Assembly: GCF_009494395.1 (NCBI RefSeq)
Contig: NZ_VZCB01000043.1
Location: forward strand, 1-50,199
Reading direction: 5' to 3'
Length of the DNA: 50,199 nt
Origin: Segatella copri
Lineage (GTDB): Bacteria; Bacteroidota; Bacteroidia; Bacteroidales; Bacteroidaceae
Of the stretch, positions 49,687-50,199 are shown piece after piece. The notes beneath the pieces are model-generated. The model had not been told where the DNA came from, did not search any database, and was given only the letters and a program-made list of their open reading frames with translations. Made by a program: the position numbers and the translations under genes. Within the stretch, counting starts at the first letter, position 1, and every line of letters starts with the position of its first letter.

Positions 49687-49993
49687 ATGGACAGAAAAGC
49701 GGCATCTTATTTTGCAAAATTCAGATTTGGATTTTTATATAGCCTCAAACGGTGTAGCTTTGAAAGCTGATTTTGAAAAGAGTTACTTTCTGCCTACTGT
49801 GCAGATAAAAGATGAGAAAAAAGGATATTCCGCTCATGTTTATTGTTGCTACATCACAGTTGATGACGAATTGGTTAGAGAACATGTTGTGATGAAAGTT
49901 CTTGACGGGAAAATTATTAGCTATAAGTTGGCTGACAAAGAAGTGTATATTTGGTGTGATATTGTTGATGATAATAATCCCTTGCCATTCTAA
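49676..49993 (+). CDS. Hypothetical protein, GTG start or 5'-truncated
   Basis: The frame encodes KWTEKRHLILQNSDLDFYIA and a DDELVREHVVMKVLDGKIIS segment. It has no ATG near the expected start. The GTG at 49676, overlapping the previous stop by 11 bases, gives 105 residues. A longer in-frame ATG at 49541 lies deep in the lipoprotein gene and is unlikely. It may be a fragment. Confidence 0.45.
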   Translation: MISKWTEKRHLILQNSDLDFYIASNGVALKADFEKSYFLPTVQIKDEKKGYSAHVYCCYITVDDELVREHVVMKVLDGKIISYKLADKEVYIWCDIVDDNNPLPF

Positions 49994-50020
49994 AGATGTT
50001 CTGAAAGGAAAGAAAAAATT

Positions 50021-50145
50021 CTACTCTTAATTCTACTCTTCACTCTTCACGGATGTAGTGTAAATTGTTGAATATGAGACATTTGTGGTTGTGAAGAGTT
50101 ACGCTGACTCTTCACCACTCTTCACCACTCTTCACCAATCTTCAG
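50021..50145. repeat. ACTCTTCACC short tandem repeats
   Basis: ACTCTTCACC is repeated three times plus a degenerate fourth unit at 50107-50145. Looser copies (ACTCTTCACTCTTCAC) lie near 50036-50050. The function is unknown; it lies in a gene-free spacer. Confidence 0.6.
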
Positions 50146-50190
50146 TAAGCGGCTCCGCGTTTATACCATTGTAGTCTTCTCTTTTGTTCG

Positions 50191-50199
50191 TACCTTTGC
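50191..50199 (+). promoter_or_regulatory. -7 box of a promoter leaving the window
   Basis: TACCTTTGC at the very end matches the Bacteroidetes -7 box; the gene lies outside the window. Confidence 0.4.

Noticed and set aside
50107..50145. CRISPR array
   Set aside because: The 10-base units are directly adjacent, without spacers, and no cas genes are present.
1..50199. tRNA or rRNA genes
   Set aside because: No cloverleaf with a CCA-compatible end or rRNA core sequence was recognised by eye.

Overview
The window reads as a genome of the order Bacteroidales, most like Prevotella/Segatella. The evidence is moderate GC with AT-rich spacers, promoters of the Bacteroidetes type (TTTG, 19-20 bases, then TAnnTTTG), CTnDOT-type transfer genes (DUF4133, DUF4134, DUF4141, TraG), BspA-like leucine-rich repeats and a Fibrobacter-succinogenes-major-type domain protein. 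This is inferred from gene content; no 16S or other marker gene is present.

Layout. (1) 1-5.24 kb looks like host backbone: an Abi_2/AbiD-like HEPN gene, a small heat-shock protein, a PiT-type phosphate transporter and a strongly promoted structured non-coding RNA at about 5001-5240. (2) About 5.24-45.25 kb is best explained as one integrated, decayed conjugative element of about 40 kb. An 8-base core repeats in direct orientation at 5233 and 45248. The integrase lies just inside the right end, and TTTGTTAC repeats lie inside both ends. Its left half carries establishment-type genes (acidic small proteins, SSB, a ComF-like phosphoribosyltransferase, a SLOG protein), a caspase-like/degenerate-recombinase operon, a lipoprotein and membrane operon, a MobV relaxase with a candidate oriT, an OmpA-like porin and an AbiE toxin-antitoxin pair. 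The tra operon runs leftward from 37.2 kb (traD-like, traE, second traE, traF, lipoprotein, traG, traI) and is cut off inside traI at about 22.58 kb, so traJ onward is missing. The right part holds a second AbiE pair, a primase, a RecA-fold ATPase, an excisionase-like HTH and an integrase with four tandem arm-binding domains. (3) Nested inside, at 26.55-35.97 kb, a 9.4-kb integrative mobilizable element has split the second traE. It carries two tandem tyrosine integrases, an HTH protein, a winged-helix protein, a candidate oriT, a relaxase with two accessory proteins, and polymorphic-toxin debris with a surviving SUKH-type immunity gene. (4) 45.4-50.2 kb is a rightward run of AT-rich short genes, including an FtsZ-like mini-protein.

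How it works together. The relaxases, their winged-helix partners and the candidate oriT sites make both elements look mobilizable. The outer element has lost much of its type IV secretion system and, in this window, shows no coupling protein, so it would need a helper. SSB, PRTase and SLOG resemble the single-stranded-DNA handling set of natural transformation and would suit DNA arriving as a single strand. Two AbiE pairs, each with a palindromic operator, and the caspase-like operon are the stabilisation or defence cargo.
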